A stretch of DNA of 64,000 nt. Source: an uncultured Pirellula sp. (GTDB lineage Bacteria > Planctomycetota > Planctomycetia > Pirellulales > Pirellulaceae). The position numbers were made by a program, and so were the translations under genes. The DNA is taken from the NCBI GenBank assembly GCA_903858115.1, contig CAIOHR010000370.1, positions 42,054 to 106,053 of the forward strand, written 5' to 3'. Position 1 is the first letter of the stretch. Every line of letters begins with the position of its first letter. Shown in pieces: positions 18,488 to 26,933 of this stretch. The notes beneath the pieces were generated by a model, which did not search any database, was not told the origin of the DNA, and saw only the letters and a program-made list of their open reading frames with translations.

Positions 18488-19027
18488 TCACTCTTGTTCA
18501 GCCGGTGGAACTTTAGCCGGTGGATTTTCTGTCTCTGGAGTTTCTGTCTGTGGAGTTTCTGTCTGTGGAGTTTCTGTCTGTGGAGTTTGTGCCTCCGCTT
18601 TTTGAGGTAGTTCTTTCGAGTCCAGCTTCAATTCAAAATTGTCGCGATGCATATCCGACACGTAAATCACATCAGAGTTCAGTTCGCAGTAACGCTTTGT
18701 GACGTACAGATAATCATCATCGATTCTTGTTCTACCACCGTCGGCAGCGCGGGGATCTTCGACAAAGACCTTGAATTTTCCTGGCGGTACACCACGAAAC
18801 CTAGCGGTTGTCATTTCAAATTTTCCGTTGGCATCGGTGAGCCCCATGGGGCTTCGAACGGAATCGATCATGACGGGTGCGAATGTAATCTGCAGGTCTG
18901 GAACGGGACGACCGTCATGGGTAATGGTTCCCATGCATGTGTAGTAGGCTGGTTTTTCACAACCGATAAACATTGCAAACAAAATCAAGAACGCAAATTG
19001 AGTGAGTCGCTTACTGGGCATCTTCAT
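18488..19027 (-). CDS. Small lipoprotein with transthyretin/carboxypeptidase-regulatory-like domain
   Basis: A 179-residue predicted lipoprotein with the signal FAFLILFAMFIGC (lipobox IGC). It is followed by a beta-sandwich domain with family-like residues: GTITHDGRPVPDLQITFAP, LTDANGKFEMTT and VPPGKFKVFVEDP. The C-terminus is a low-complexity tail of about 45 residues built from PQTET repeats, encoded by a 15-bp tandem repeat at 18526-18585. It is the paralogue of the protein at 19186-19596, and both share the order signal, GCGQPAYY-like start, ThrHisxGlyxPro, PPGK. It probably faces the periplasm. No enzymatic motif was seen. Confidence 0.75.
   Translation of the reverse strand: MKMPSKRLTQFAFLILFAMFIGCEKPAYYTCMGTITHDGRPVPDLQITFAPVMIDSVRSPMGLTDANGKFEMTTARFRGVPPGKFKVFVEDPRAADGGRTRIDDDYLYVTKRYCELNSDVIYVSDMHRDNFELKLDSKELPQKAEAQTPQTETPQTETPQTETPETENPPAKVPPAEQE
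18526..18585. repeat. 15-bp tandem repeat, four copies
   Basis: The unit TTTCTGTCTGTGGAG occurs at 18541, 18556 and 18571, with a variant copy at 18526 (CTCTGGAG). It encodes the ThrProGlnThrGlu tail of the lipoprotein on the minus strand. The two further 15-bp units before it (18501-18530) are more diverged. Confidence 0.9.
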
Positions 19028-19091
19028 CTTGCTTGAATTTCTTCTGTGGTTGCCTGCATCACGTTGCTATGCACATTGCACTTGCAGAATA

Positions 19092-19113
19092 GAGCAATTG
19101 TCCCCAATTGCTC
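19092..19113. other. Perfect 9-bp hairpin between the two lipoprotein genes
   Basis: GAGCAATTG (19092-19100) pairs with CAATTGCTC (19105-19113) around a TCCC loop. It lies downstream of the 19186-19596 gene on its strand and upstream of the 18488 gene. There is no U-tract on the minus strand, so it may mark a processing or attenuation site rather than a strong terminator. Confidence 0.5.
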
Positions 19114-19185
19114 GGGAAACGATCGAGGACGAGCGTGCCACCCAAAAATATAAATTGGACAGTGCACTAGGCGTTGTAATTGGCT

Positions 19186-19596
19186 TTACTTGATCTTGTC
19201 TAGCTTGAGCTGGTAGTTGCCTTGATGGCTGTTCGATTCGTAGGTCAAGGTTGACTTTGCCGGCGAATACTCTTTGACTACATAAACGTAGTCTGGTTCG
19301 GTGCTTGTTTTTCGGCCGTCAGCCGCGGTCGGGTCTTCTATAACAACCTTGTATTTCCCAGGGGGAACTCCGTAATTAGCTCCCGTTGTCATTTGAAAAT
19401 TGCCATTTTCATCCGACATCGAAATCGACGGCCTTCCAGCATTCGGATCTTCATTCACAAACGAGATTTGCAATTTCGCCATTGGTTTTCCCTCGTGAGT
19501 TGCGACTCCGTTGCATTTGTAATAGGCAGGCTGACCACAGCCAACCAAAAGTGCGATAAAACCTAAAGCTGTCATTGTTCGAAATGCGCTATTCAT
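19186..19596 (-). CDS. Small lipoprotein with transthyretin-like domain (paralogue)
   Basis: A 136-residue lipoprotein: the signal FIALLVGC, then CGQPAYYKCNGVATHEGKP and a beta domain with MSDENGNFQMTT, VPPGKYKVVIEDP and QLKLDKIK at the end. It lacks the repeat tail of its neighbour. The two genes, 158 bp apart on the same strand, look like a tandem duplication with later divergence. Proteins of this type are abundant in planctomycetes near DUF1559 genes. The role is unknown. Confidence 0.75.
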   Translation of the reverse strand: MNSAFRTMTALGFIALLVGCGQPAYYKCNGVATHEGKPMAKLQISFVNEDPNAGRPSISMSDENGNFQMTTGANYGVPPGKYKVVIEDPTAADGRKTSTEPDYVYVVKEYSPAKSTLTYESNSHQGNYQLKLDKIK

Positions 19597-19634
19597 GTTC
19601 TCTTCTTATTAATTCCAATTTGTGAAAACCACGG

Positions 19635-19675
19635 ACAAAACGAAAAATGCGCTCGGTGGATTCGCCGAGCGCATT
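19635..19675 (-). terminator. Intrinsic terminator after the DUF1559 gene
   Basis: An 11-bp perfect stem, AATGCGCTCGG (19646-19656) with CCGAGCGCATT (19665-19675), has an 8-nt loop. Read on the minus strand it is followed by TTTCGTTTTG. The position is 40 bp past the DUF1559 stop. Confidence 0.85.
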
Positions 19676-19714
19676 GTGTCTCAACAACAAGTAATGACTG
19701 GTTGCCTTGAAGAA

Positions 19715-20779
19715 TTAGTTTGGCAGTTCTGCAACTTGGCCGTCATCACGACTGTGAAGCCGACGCCAAGCGGGCAAGGAAATTCCGTCTGTAACAAATT
19801 GTACACTTCCATCGCACATACCAGCGGTAACACCACCGGTGTGCCAGCTCCAGGAGCATCGCCCTACCAATTGCCATGCACCCGTTCCGAGGAATCTTCC
19901 GAATGGATCTGGGTTGGGAGGATAGTTCCGTGTTCCCTGAAGTGCTTGCGACAGACCTTGAGATTGGTGGTTGGTCCACAGGAATTGATTCACGGAATGC
20001 CGTTGATATCCACGAACCGCACTAGCCTGCTCCAGGATCATAAATGTATTTGAGGTACCATCGCTGATCGCTCCGATTCCGTACCAAGAGTTTTTGTTAC
20101 CAAGCCCGCTCGCCAACATCGCTCGTTCGGCACAACAATTTGTTTGTCGTGTTCCAGAGAAACCGTTGGTCGCCGATGCGGCAAGATCGGCTGCTCCATT
20201 CGGATAAGGTCCCATACCTGCGTTCATCGCATAGTCTTTGTAGTGACCAATGGGTCCGATGGTCGGTGTGCTTGGGCAACGAAAGGAAGCAGGAGCCGAT
20301 GTCGACGCTCGCTGATTGATGACCATTCCCGGATTGGCTGGATCTGGAATAGTGGAGTTTCCTGGGTCGGGACCAAAGTCAAGAAACCAAACGTCACCCC
20401 GTTCTGCACAGAATGGCCGAACATTAAAATTGTACTGTTGGTATATCGCATTCGCTTCTTGAAAAGGCAACACTGCAATGGACCAGCTCAACATGCCGTT
20501 GTAAAAACCATCTGCGAGTCCAGGGCTGCCACTAGCGCGACCTGCACCGACATTCGTCGGAAACCAGGCTGTGTTTCCAGCCGGAAATTTCTTGTAAGCG
20601 CTTTCATAGTTCAGCATGGACAACGCGTGTTGTTTCACGTTGTTGCTGCACTGCATTCGCCGTGCTGCTTCTCGAGCTGCTTGTACTGCTGGTAATAACA
20701 ATCCAACTAGGATTCCAATAATTGCGATAACCACCAAAAGTTCGACCAATGTGAAACCCACACGGTACCTAAATCTCAT
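19715..20779 (-). CDS. DUF1559 protein with prepilin-type N-terminal cleavage/methylation domain
   Basis: A 354-residue secreted pseudopilin-like protein of the planctomycete-specific DUF1559 family. The N-terminus has a classic type IV prepilin signal, VGFTLVELLVVIAIIGILVG, with cleavage expected after the Gly of GFTLVE. The conserved AREAARRMQCSNNVKQ follows. Near the C-terminus is the family H-x9-DG motif, WHTGGVTAGMCDGSVQF. ATG 20779 is preferred to the upstream TTG because a GAGAGGCAGG ribosome-binding site stands before it. A strong terminator follows. It probably forms surface or periplasmic structures through type II secretion/pilus machinery. Confidence 0.95.
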   Translation of the reverse strand: MRFRYRVGFTLVELLVVIAIIGILVGLLLPAVQAAREAARRMQCSNNVKQHALSMLNYESAYKKFPAGNTAWFPTNVGAGRASGSPGLADGFYNGMLSWSIAVLPFQEANAIYQQYNFNVRPFCAERGDVWFLDFGPDPGNSTIPDPANPGMVINQRASTSAPASFRCPSTPTIGPIGHYKDYAMNAGMGPYPNGAADLAASATNGFSGTRQTNCCAERAMLASGLGNKNSWYGIGAISDGTSNTFMILEQASAVRGYQRHSVNQFLWTNHQSQGLSQALQGTRNYPPNPDPFGRFLGTGAWQLVGRCSWSWHTGGVTAGMCDGSVQFVTDGISLPAWRRLHSRDDGQVAELPN

Positions 20780-21105
20780 AACACACCTGCCTCTCAAAAA
20801 AACACAAGCTCAAAGCGAAATGCTCTGAACCAAAAATACATCCGACCTGTTTTTCCATTTTCGGAGCTCGAAGGGGTGGATGTCAACATTAACAGCCCGC
20901 AAGGAGACGGAAAATTGCAAAAAATTACGAAACTTTGTTTTGCTCACCTTTTTTCTTTCGTTTAGATCGATTTCGCTCACCTTTTGCCCAGGATGCGGGA
21001 TCGCCACTCATAATTTTGCGTGAACGTCGAATAACCTGTCATGCTAAACTTGTCACGCGACACGCTGACTATCACCTTCCATTGGACGAGATCGCCGGAA
21101 CGAAT
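20780..21105. other. 326-bp divergent intergenic region
   Basis: This lies between the DUF1559 gene (minus) and the FG-GAP gene (plus), so it must hold both promoters, but no textbook hexamers stand out. It contains an 11-bp direct repeat GCTCACCTTTT at 20942-20952 and 20975-20985 (33 bp apart, about three helical turns). The repeat could bind a regulator. It is A/T-rich in the middle. Confidence 0.5.
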
Positions 21106-23547
21106 ATGAGGAATCGACTAATTGGCTGGATGGCTTTGCCTCTGTTTTTGGCGCCAACTCTTATGATGCCCATTCAATTTGCAAACGCAAAAGAAAACTG
21201 GATGCATTGGCGCGGACCGACTGCTGATGGGCTTGCTGGCACAAACGCCCAACCTCCCGTTCATTGGGACAAACAAACCAATATCGCTTGGGCTGTACCA
21301 TTACCGGGCGATGGTTCCGCAACCCCCATCGTGTTCGGCAATCAAGTCTTCGTGTTGTCCGCAATCAAGACCGATCGGAAAAGCCCGACAGCGGTCATCA
21401 ATGACTCGCGAGCCAAAACGGTTCCCGACGAATTCTTTTATCAGTTCGCGGTCACCAGTATCGATCGCGAGTCTGGAAAAATACTGTGGCAGAAGATTGC
21501 TGCTGAACAAGTCCCTCACGAAGGGAAACATGATACGAACACGTATGCCGCGGGATCGCCCACGACCGATGGAGAAAGACTCTACTTCTCCTTCGGATCA
21601 CGTGGTGTTTTTTGCTATTCCCTTCAAGGAGAATTGGTTTGGCAATTAGATCTCGGTGACATGCGAACCAGAAACGGCTGGGGCGAAGCAGTCACACCAG
21701 TACTGACCGACGAATCATTGATCGTGAATTGGGATCAAGAAGAAGGTTCCTTTATCGTTGCCATCGACAAACGCACCGGACAAACACGATGGAAAGTCGA
21801 TCGACCAGGAGAAGTGACTTCATGGAACACACCATTCGTTACGACCTATGAAGGTAAACAACAAGTCATCGTCAACGGAACGGGTTCTGTCAAAAGCTAC
21901 GACGCGAACGACGGGAGAATACTCTGGGAATGCGGTGGCCAAACCACCAATGCGATTCCCACGCCACTTCGTTTTCGAGACAACGCGATATGCATGAGCG
22001 GCTATCGTGGATCGCTCGCTTGTTCGATCCCGTTGAGCTCGCGTGGTAATGTGACCGATAGCGCAACGATCTCTTGGAAAGTGAATCAAGGAACTCCTTA
22101 CGTTCCGTCGCCGATCCTGAGTGGAACACGGCTGTTATTCACAGCCGGCAATACCGATGTGTTGAGTTGCCTGGATGCAAGTTCTGGAAAATCGCTTCTC
22201 GAACGGAAACGGCTCACGGGAGTTCGATCTCTTTACGCTTCTCCCATGTTGGCAAACGGGCATTTCTACTACACAGGTCGCGAAGGGACCACGGTAGTCG
22301 TCAAGGACAACGAGAACCTAGACATTGTCGCTGTCAACGCATTGGATGATGTGATCGATGCTTCGCCTGTTGCCGTAGATGATCAACTTTTCCTCAGAAG
22401 CTGGAGTAAACTCTACTGCATTCGAGACAACGCTGCTCCAGTTCTACCACCAAAAGCAATCAGCAAGAACGAGGGGTTTCAGCCAGCCGATCGCAACATG
22501 TTCAAGCAAGTGGATCTGGAAAATACCGCCGAAACATCAGCCAATGCGAGTATCGGCGATCTGGATAGTGATGGCGACCTCGATATCGTGCTCGCCAAAG
22601 GCAGGCACTGGCCGCTCCATAATCGAGTTCTGCGCAACGATGGCAGGGGAAATTTCGGTGAGAGCCGAACATTAGGCGATCGCCAAGATAGGACTTATTC
22701 CGCTGCGCTTGGTGATATTGACGGAGATGGTGACCTCGACGTTGTCGTAAGCAACGATAGCCCTGACGGAAAAATTGTTTATCGAAACGACGGCAAAGCG
22801 AACTTTGTTCTTTCAGGTTCGTGGGGTGAACCTACCTGGAATACCCGTAACACAACGTTGGTCGACATCAACGGAGACCGCTTTCCCGATCTGGTTGTCG
22901 CCAATCGCAAGAGTCGCAGTTACATCATCCTCAACGATGGTGCTGGCAACTTTGCCAAAGACCGTTGGATCGTTATCCCATCGGAGTCTGCGACGACAAT
23001 TCTGGCTGCCGATTTCAATGGCGACGGACTAATCGATCTAGCGGTTCCTCATCGAGACGCAGGGGTTAGCAAAGTTTTGTTCAACGACGGAGAAATGAAC
23101 TTTGAGAAGTCAACGAATTTTGGTCCACCCATTTCGTCCACACGAGCCTGCGCTGCTGCAGACCTCAACAGTGATGGGGCGATGGATTTGATTTTTGGAG
23201 ATGATCGACTGGGAGCGATGATCTGCATCAACGATGGAAAAGGGGGCTTCCCCAAGACGAGCGCTGTTGGAAATGCATCGCTCGTCCCGTACGCCATCGC
23301 GGTCGGGGATATGAATCAAGACAGTAAAATTGATTTAGTTGTTGGCTATGCCAAGGGTGGCTCGCGAGTCTTTTTGAATGACGGCAGCGGAATCGCGTTT
23401 GAAGAAGTACCATTCGGCGATAGCAACGGAGCGGTTTATGGCATTGCGTTAGGCGATGTCAACGCCGATGGCAAGCTGGACATCGCTCAAGGCCGCAGCG
23501 AAGCGACCAACACAGTCTTTTTGAATCTTGGGAAAGTCGGAAGCTGA
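21106..23547 (+). CDS. Secreted PQQ-like and FG-GAP repeat protein
   Basis: An 813-residue protein with a signal peptide (LIGWMALPLFLAPTLMMPIQFANA). A PQQ-like beta-propeller of roughly 430 residues comes first (ENWMHWRGPTADG, TSIDRESGKILWQ and similar blade motifs). It is followed by a FG-GAP/VCBS-like region whose repeats carry calcium-binding D-x-[DN]-x-D loops, for example DLDSDGDLDIVLA, DIDGDGDLDVVVS, DINGDRFPDLVVA and DFNGDGLIDLAVP. Such hybrids are typical extracytoplasmic planctomycete proteins. The role is not known and no catalytic residues were found. ATG 21106 starts exactly at the signal peptide. A longer open frame upstream is rejected. Confidence 0.85.
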   Translation: MRNRLIGWMALPLFLAPTLMMPIQFANAKENWMHWRGPTADGLAGTNAQPPVHWDKQTNIAWAVPLPGDGSATPIVFGNQVFVLSAIKTDRKSPTAVINDSRAKTVPDEFFYQFAVTSIDRESGKILWQKIAAEQVPHEGKHDTNTYAAGSPTTDGERLYFSFGSRGVFCYSLQGELVWQLDLGDMRTRNGWGEAVTPVLTDESLIVNWDQEEGSFIVAIDKRTGQTRWKVDRPGEVTSWNTPFVTTYEGKQQVIVNGTGSVKSYDANDGRILWECGGQTTNAIPTPLRFRDNAICMSGYRGSLACSIPLSSRGNVTDSATISWKVNQGTPYVPSPILSGTRLLFTAGNTDVLSCLDASSGKSLLERKRLTGVRSLYASPMLANGHFYYTGREGTTVVVKDNENLDIVAVNALDDVIDASPVAVDDQLFLRSWSKLYCIRDNAAPVLPPKAISKNEGFQPADRNMFKQVDLENTAETSANASIGDLDSDGDLDIVLAKGRHWPLHNRVLRNDGRGNFGESRTLGDRQDRTYSAALGDIDGDGDLDVVVSNDSPDGKIVYRNDGKANFVLSGSWGEPTWNTRNTTLVDINGDRFPDLVVANRKSRSYIILNDGAGNFAKDRWIVIPSESATTILAADFNGDGLIDLAVPHRDAGVSKVLFNDGEMNFEKSTNFGPPISSTRACAAADLNSDGAMDLIFGDDRLGAMICINDGKGGFPKTSAVGNASLVPYAIAVGDMNQDSKIDLVVGYAKGGSRVFLNDGSGIAFEEVPFGDSNGAVYGIALGDVNADGKLDIAQGRSEATNTVFLNLGKVGS

Positions 23548-23814
23548 CTTCATACGCTGCGTCTTCGATTTGCGAGCGAAAGTTCTCTGGTTGCCGATAC
23601 GGTTTCATGCACACAATGGATTTTTCGGTTTGTCTGGGAAATCGGAACTGGTTCTCGGGAACCAAGAATACGATAGATTAATAGTTCTACCTGTGTTTGT
23701 CGCTAACTTGCGGATACCTGCCTTTGACATTCGTTCGGGCATGGCTCAGAATCTCGATTGCTTTCTCAGAATAGCATGCCGTGACTTTTTCCTTCCCATG
23801 TTGAGCTTGTACAA

Positions 23815-25773
23815 ATGTCTAACAGTCCCGCCGGAATCCGAAATGTTCTGAATGAAACACGAGTTTTCCCGCCTAGCGAGCAGTTCGCGAGTAAGGCAGA
23901 TGTTAACTCCATGGCGGCATACGAAGCACTTTACAACGAATCGTTGGCAGACATCAACGCGTTTTGGGAGAAGCAAGCGAGGGAACATCTCCATTGGTTT
24001 GAGCCATTCCACACCACGTTCGAATGGAATGCTCCGTTCGCCAAGTGGTTTGTTGGCGGAAAGACGAATGTTTCCTTTAATTGTTTGGATTCGCATATTC
24101 TCGCGGGGCGTGGCGATCGAGTTGCCTTTCATTGGGAAGGCGAACCTGGAGACAAACGCACACTAAGCTATTCCGATGTGTACCGCGAAGTTTGCAAATT
24201 TTCTAATGCCTTGAAAAAGCTTGGACTGAAGAAGGGAGATCGCGTCAGCATCTACATGCCGATGGTACCCGAGTTGCCGATTGCGATGCTCGCATGCGCG
24301 AGGATCGGATTGATTCATTCGGTGATATTCGGCGGTTTTAGCGCTGAAGCCATTGCGGATCGGAACAATGACGCCCAAGCGAAATTGCTCATTACTGCGG
24401 ATGGTGGCTGGCGACGCGGCAAGGTATTGAATTTAAAGCAAACAGCGAATGAGGCGTTAGAAAAGAGCCCTTCGGTGGAGCATTGTATAGTGCTTCAAAG
24501 GACAAAAAACGAAGCTGCCATGAAAGAGGGACGAGACGTTTGGTGGCACGATATTGTTGCCGACGAATCGAGCGATTGCCCTGCGGAGCCGATGGATAGC
24601 GAAGACTCACTTTTCATTCTCTACACGAGTGGATCGACTGGAAAGCCGAAGGGGATTCGCCACACCACGGCGGGCTACAACCTCTATGCAAAGCGAACAT
24701 TTCAATGGGTGTTCGACCACAAAGACGAGGATATCTTTTGGTGTACGGCGGACTGTGGTTGGATAACGGGACATTCTTACATCGTCTATGGACCGATGTC
24801 GGCCGGAGCGACACAGGTTCTCTACGAAGGGGCGCCCAATTGGCCGGAAGAGGACCGTTTCTGGGAAATCATCGAACGCTACAAAGTGTCGATTCTTTAT
24901 ACCGCACCCACAGCCATTCGCGCGTTCATCAAGTGGGGAGACCATCATGTCGACAAGCATGACTTGTCGTCGTTGAGGTTATTGGGAAGTGTTGGAGAAG
25001 GAATCAACCCAGAGGCATGGATGTGGTATTACGAGAAGATCGGCGGAGGACGTTGTCCCATCGTCGACACTTGGTGGCAAACGGAAACTGGAGGGATCAT
25101 GATGTCACCTCTTCCCGGTGCAATCCCTTGCAAACCTGGCTCTTGCACACGTCCACTTCCTGGCATAGTACCTGTTGCGTTGGGGGAGGATCTCAAGGAG
25201 GTCGGGGTGGATCACGGTGGGATGTTGTGTATTGCCAAGCCTTGGCCTGGCATGTTGCGAGGTATTTGGGGGGATGATGCTCGGTACCAAGAACAGTATT
25301 GGACGCGTGTTCCGGATCACTATCTGACCGGTGACAATGCGAGAAAAGACGAAGATGGTTATTACTGGATCATGGGTAGAATCGACGATGTGATCAACGT
25401 ATCCGGGCATCGGCTCAGTACGATCGAAGTCGAAAGTGCTTTGGTAAGCCATCCCGCTGTTGCAGAAGCTGCAGCCGTCGGACGACCAGACGAAATCAAA
25501 GGGCAAGCGATTGCCGTTTTCGTCACGCTCAAGAACCATCAGCCCGATGAAGCCCTTCGAGAAGCGCTCAAGAAGCACGTCCGGAAAGAGATTGGAGCTT
25601 TGGCAGTGCCGGATGACATACGCTTTACATCTTCGCTTCCAAAAACAAGAAGTGGTAAAATCATGCGGAGACTCCTTCGAGATATCGCCTCCGGCAAGGA
25701 AGGTACGGGCGACACATCGACGCTTGAGGACTTTACCGTTTTGGCCAAGCTGCGAAGCGATGAAGAATCGTAG
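23815..25773 (+). CDS. acs: Acetyl-CoA synthetase (acetate--CoA ligase)
   Basis: A 652-residue AMP-forming enzyme that activates acetate to acetyl-CoA via acetyl-AMP. It has the full set of family motifs: FWEKQAREHLHWFEPF near the N-terminus, VIFGGFSAEAI, the P-loop-like YTSGSTGKPKG (residues 270-280), VDTWWQTETGG, YLTGDNARKDEDGYYWIMGR and the C-terminal KTRSGKIMRRLLR. Lys615 of the last motif is the residue normally acetylated to switch the enzyme off, so such control is possible here. It starts at ATG 23815 after about 270 bp without a gene. The next gene follows 125 bp later. Confidence 0.97.
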   Translation: MSNSPAGIRNVLNETRVFPPSEQFASKADVNSMAAYEALYNESLADINAFWEKQAREHLHWFEPFHTTFEWNAPFAKWFVGGKTNVSFNCLDSHILAGRGDRVAFHWEGEPGDKRTLSYSDVYREVCKFSNALKKLGLKKGDRVSIYMPMVPELPIAMLACARIGLIHSVIFGGFSAEAIADRNNDAQAKLLITADGGWRRGKVLNLKQTANEALEKSPSVEHCIVLQRTKNEAAMKEGRDVWWHDIVADESSDCPAEPMDSEDSLFILYTSGSTGKPKGIRHTTAGYNLYAKRTFQWVFDHKDEDIFWCTADCGWITGHSYIVYGPMSAGATQVLYEGAPNWPEEDRFWEIIERYKVSILYTAPTAIRAFIKWGDHHVDKHDLSSLRLLGSVGEGINPEAWMWYYEKIGGGRCPIVDTWWQTETGGIMMSPLPGAIPCKPGSCTRPLPGIVPVALGEDLKEVGVDHGGMLCIAKPWPGMLRGIWGDDARYQEQYWTRVPDHYLTGDNARKDEDGYYWIMGRIDDVINVSGHRLSTIEVESALVSHPAVAEAAAVGRPDEIKGQAIAVFVTLKNHQPDEALREALKKHVRKEIGALAVPDDIRFTSSLPKTRSGKIMRRLLRDIASGKEGTGDTSTLEDFTVLAKLRSDEES

Positions 25774-25897
25774 CGAATCGAGGCATTTCTCTTCAGAAAG
25801 AAGCCGTATTCAAGGAGATCGACTCGCCGTACAATCAACTAGACGGCGGTGAGCTAGTTGTTCACGCTGTCGTAACTCGAACGACTACCTTGTTCCG

Positions 25898-26911
25898 ATG
25901 ACTAGCGAATCCACGTTGACGGTACAGCCCTCACGATCCTTGGTCCTGCCGAAGATCCCAACCCACTGGGCCAACAAGCATCTTTTGGGTCTGGAGCATC
26001 TTTCCGCGGATGAGATATCGCTGATTCTTGATTTCGCAGAAGCGCTGCATGCGGTAACCAATCATGGCCGCACCAAGCTAGATCTTCTGAAAGGGCGAAC
26101 TGTCGCCAATTTATTCTTTGAAAACAGCACACGAACCCGTAATAGTTTTTCACTGGCTGCGAAACGCTTGGGGGCAGATACGGTTGAGTTTTCTTCGAGC
26201 GGGTCTAGTGTTGCCAAAGGAGAGACCTTTATCGACACGGCCAAAACCATTGAGGCAATGCTTGTAGACGCGATGGTGGTGCGACATAGCTCCCCTGGAA
26301 CTCCTCACATGCTAGCCAAGCATCTTCAATGCAGTGTGATCAATGCAGGAGATGGACCGCACGAGCATCCGACCCAAGGGCTATTGGATATTCTGACAAT
26401 TCGTCAGCACCGCGGTTCGTTGGCTGGATTGACAGTTGCGTTGGTTGGGGACATCGCTCATTCACGGACGGCTCGATCCAACATTTGGGGATTGCTCAAA
26501 CTGGGAGCCAAAGTGATCGTGTGCGGACCGGCGACGTTGGTTTCCAAAAATTGGGAGAAACTCGGTGTCGAAGTTGCATACGATCTCGACAAGATATTGC
26601 CGCGATGTGACGTGCTGAATCTGCTGAGGATTCAATTCGAGCGGCAAGCCATTCGCCCATTCCCTTCCGTCCACGAATATATGCTCTTGTATGCGATGAA
26701 CAAGGAGCGAATACAGCGAAGCAAGCCAGACATATTGATCATGGCCCCAGGTCCTATCAATCGCGGTGTGGAGTTAACGCCCGAGGTTGCGGATGGGCCT
26801 CACTCTGTGATACTTGAGCAAGTCACCAATGGCATTGCGATCCGAATGGCAACACTATGGTTGCTGCTCGGCAGCAATACCGTTCATCAAGCCCAGCAAC
26901 ACTCTTCCTAA
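25898..26911 (+). CDS. pyrB: Aspartate carbamoyltransferase catalytic subunit
   Basis: A 337-residue enzyme that joins carbamoyl phosphate to aspartate, the second step of pyrimidine synthesis. The carbamoyl-phosphate loop STRTR is at residues 77-81, Lys107 sits in SVAKGETF, and HPTQGLLD is at about 157-164. The C-terminal domain shows VALVGDIAHSRTARSN and MAPGPINRGVELTPEVADG. It is a catalytic chain with no regulatory PyrI gene next to it. It is followed 22 bp later by a dihydroorotase homologue lacking its active site, the arrangement known for class A ATCases, which need a PyrC' partner for stability. Confidence 0.97.
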   Translation: MTSESTLTVQPSRSLVLPKIPTHWANKHLLGLEHLSADEISLILDFAEALHAVTNHGRTKLDLLKGRTVANLFFENSTRTRNSFSLAAKRLGADTVEFSSSGSSVAKGETFIDTAKTIEAMLVDAMVVRHSSPGTPHMLAKHLQCSVINAGDGPHEHPTQGLLDILTIRQHRGSLAGLTVALVGDIAHSRTARSNIWGLLKLGAKVIVCGPATLVSKNWEKLGVEVAYDLDKILPRCDVLNLLRIQFERQAIRPFPSVHEYMLLYAMNKERIQRSKPDILIMAPGPINRGVELTPEVADGPHSVILEQVTNGIAIRMATLWLLLGSNTVHQAQQHSS

Positions 26912-26933
26912 AACAAAGGCTCCTCGGTCGCTA

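Noticed and set aside
18526..18585. CRISPR-like array
   Set aside because: The units are directly adjacent with no spacers and encode a peptide repeat.
23528..23851. Plus-strand open frame between the FG-GAP and acs genes
   Set aside because: It overlaps both flanking genes and has no recognisable domain or start signal.
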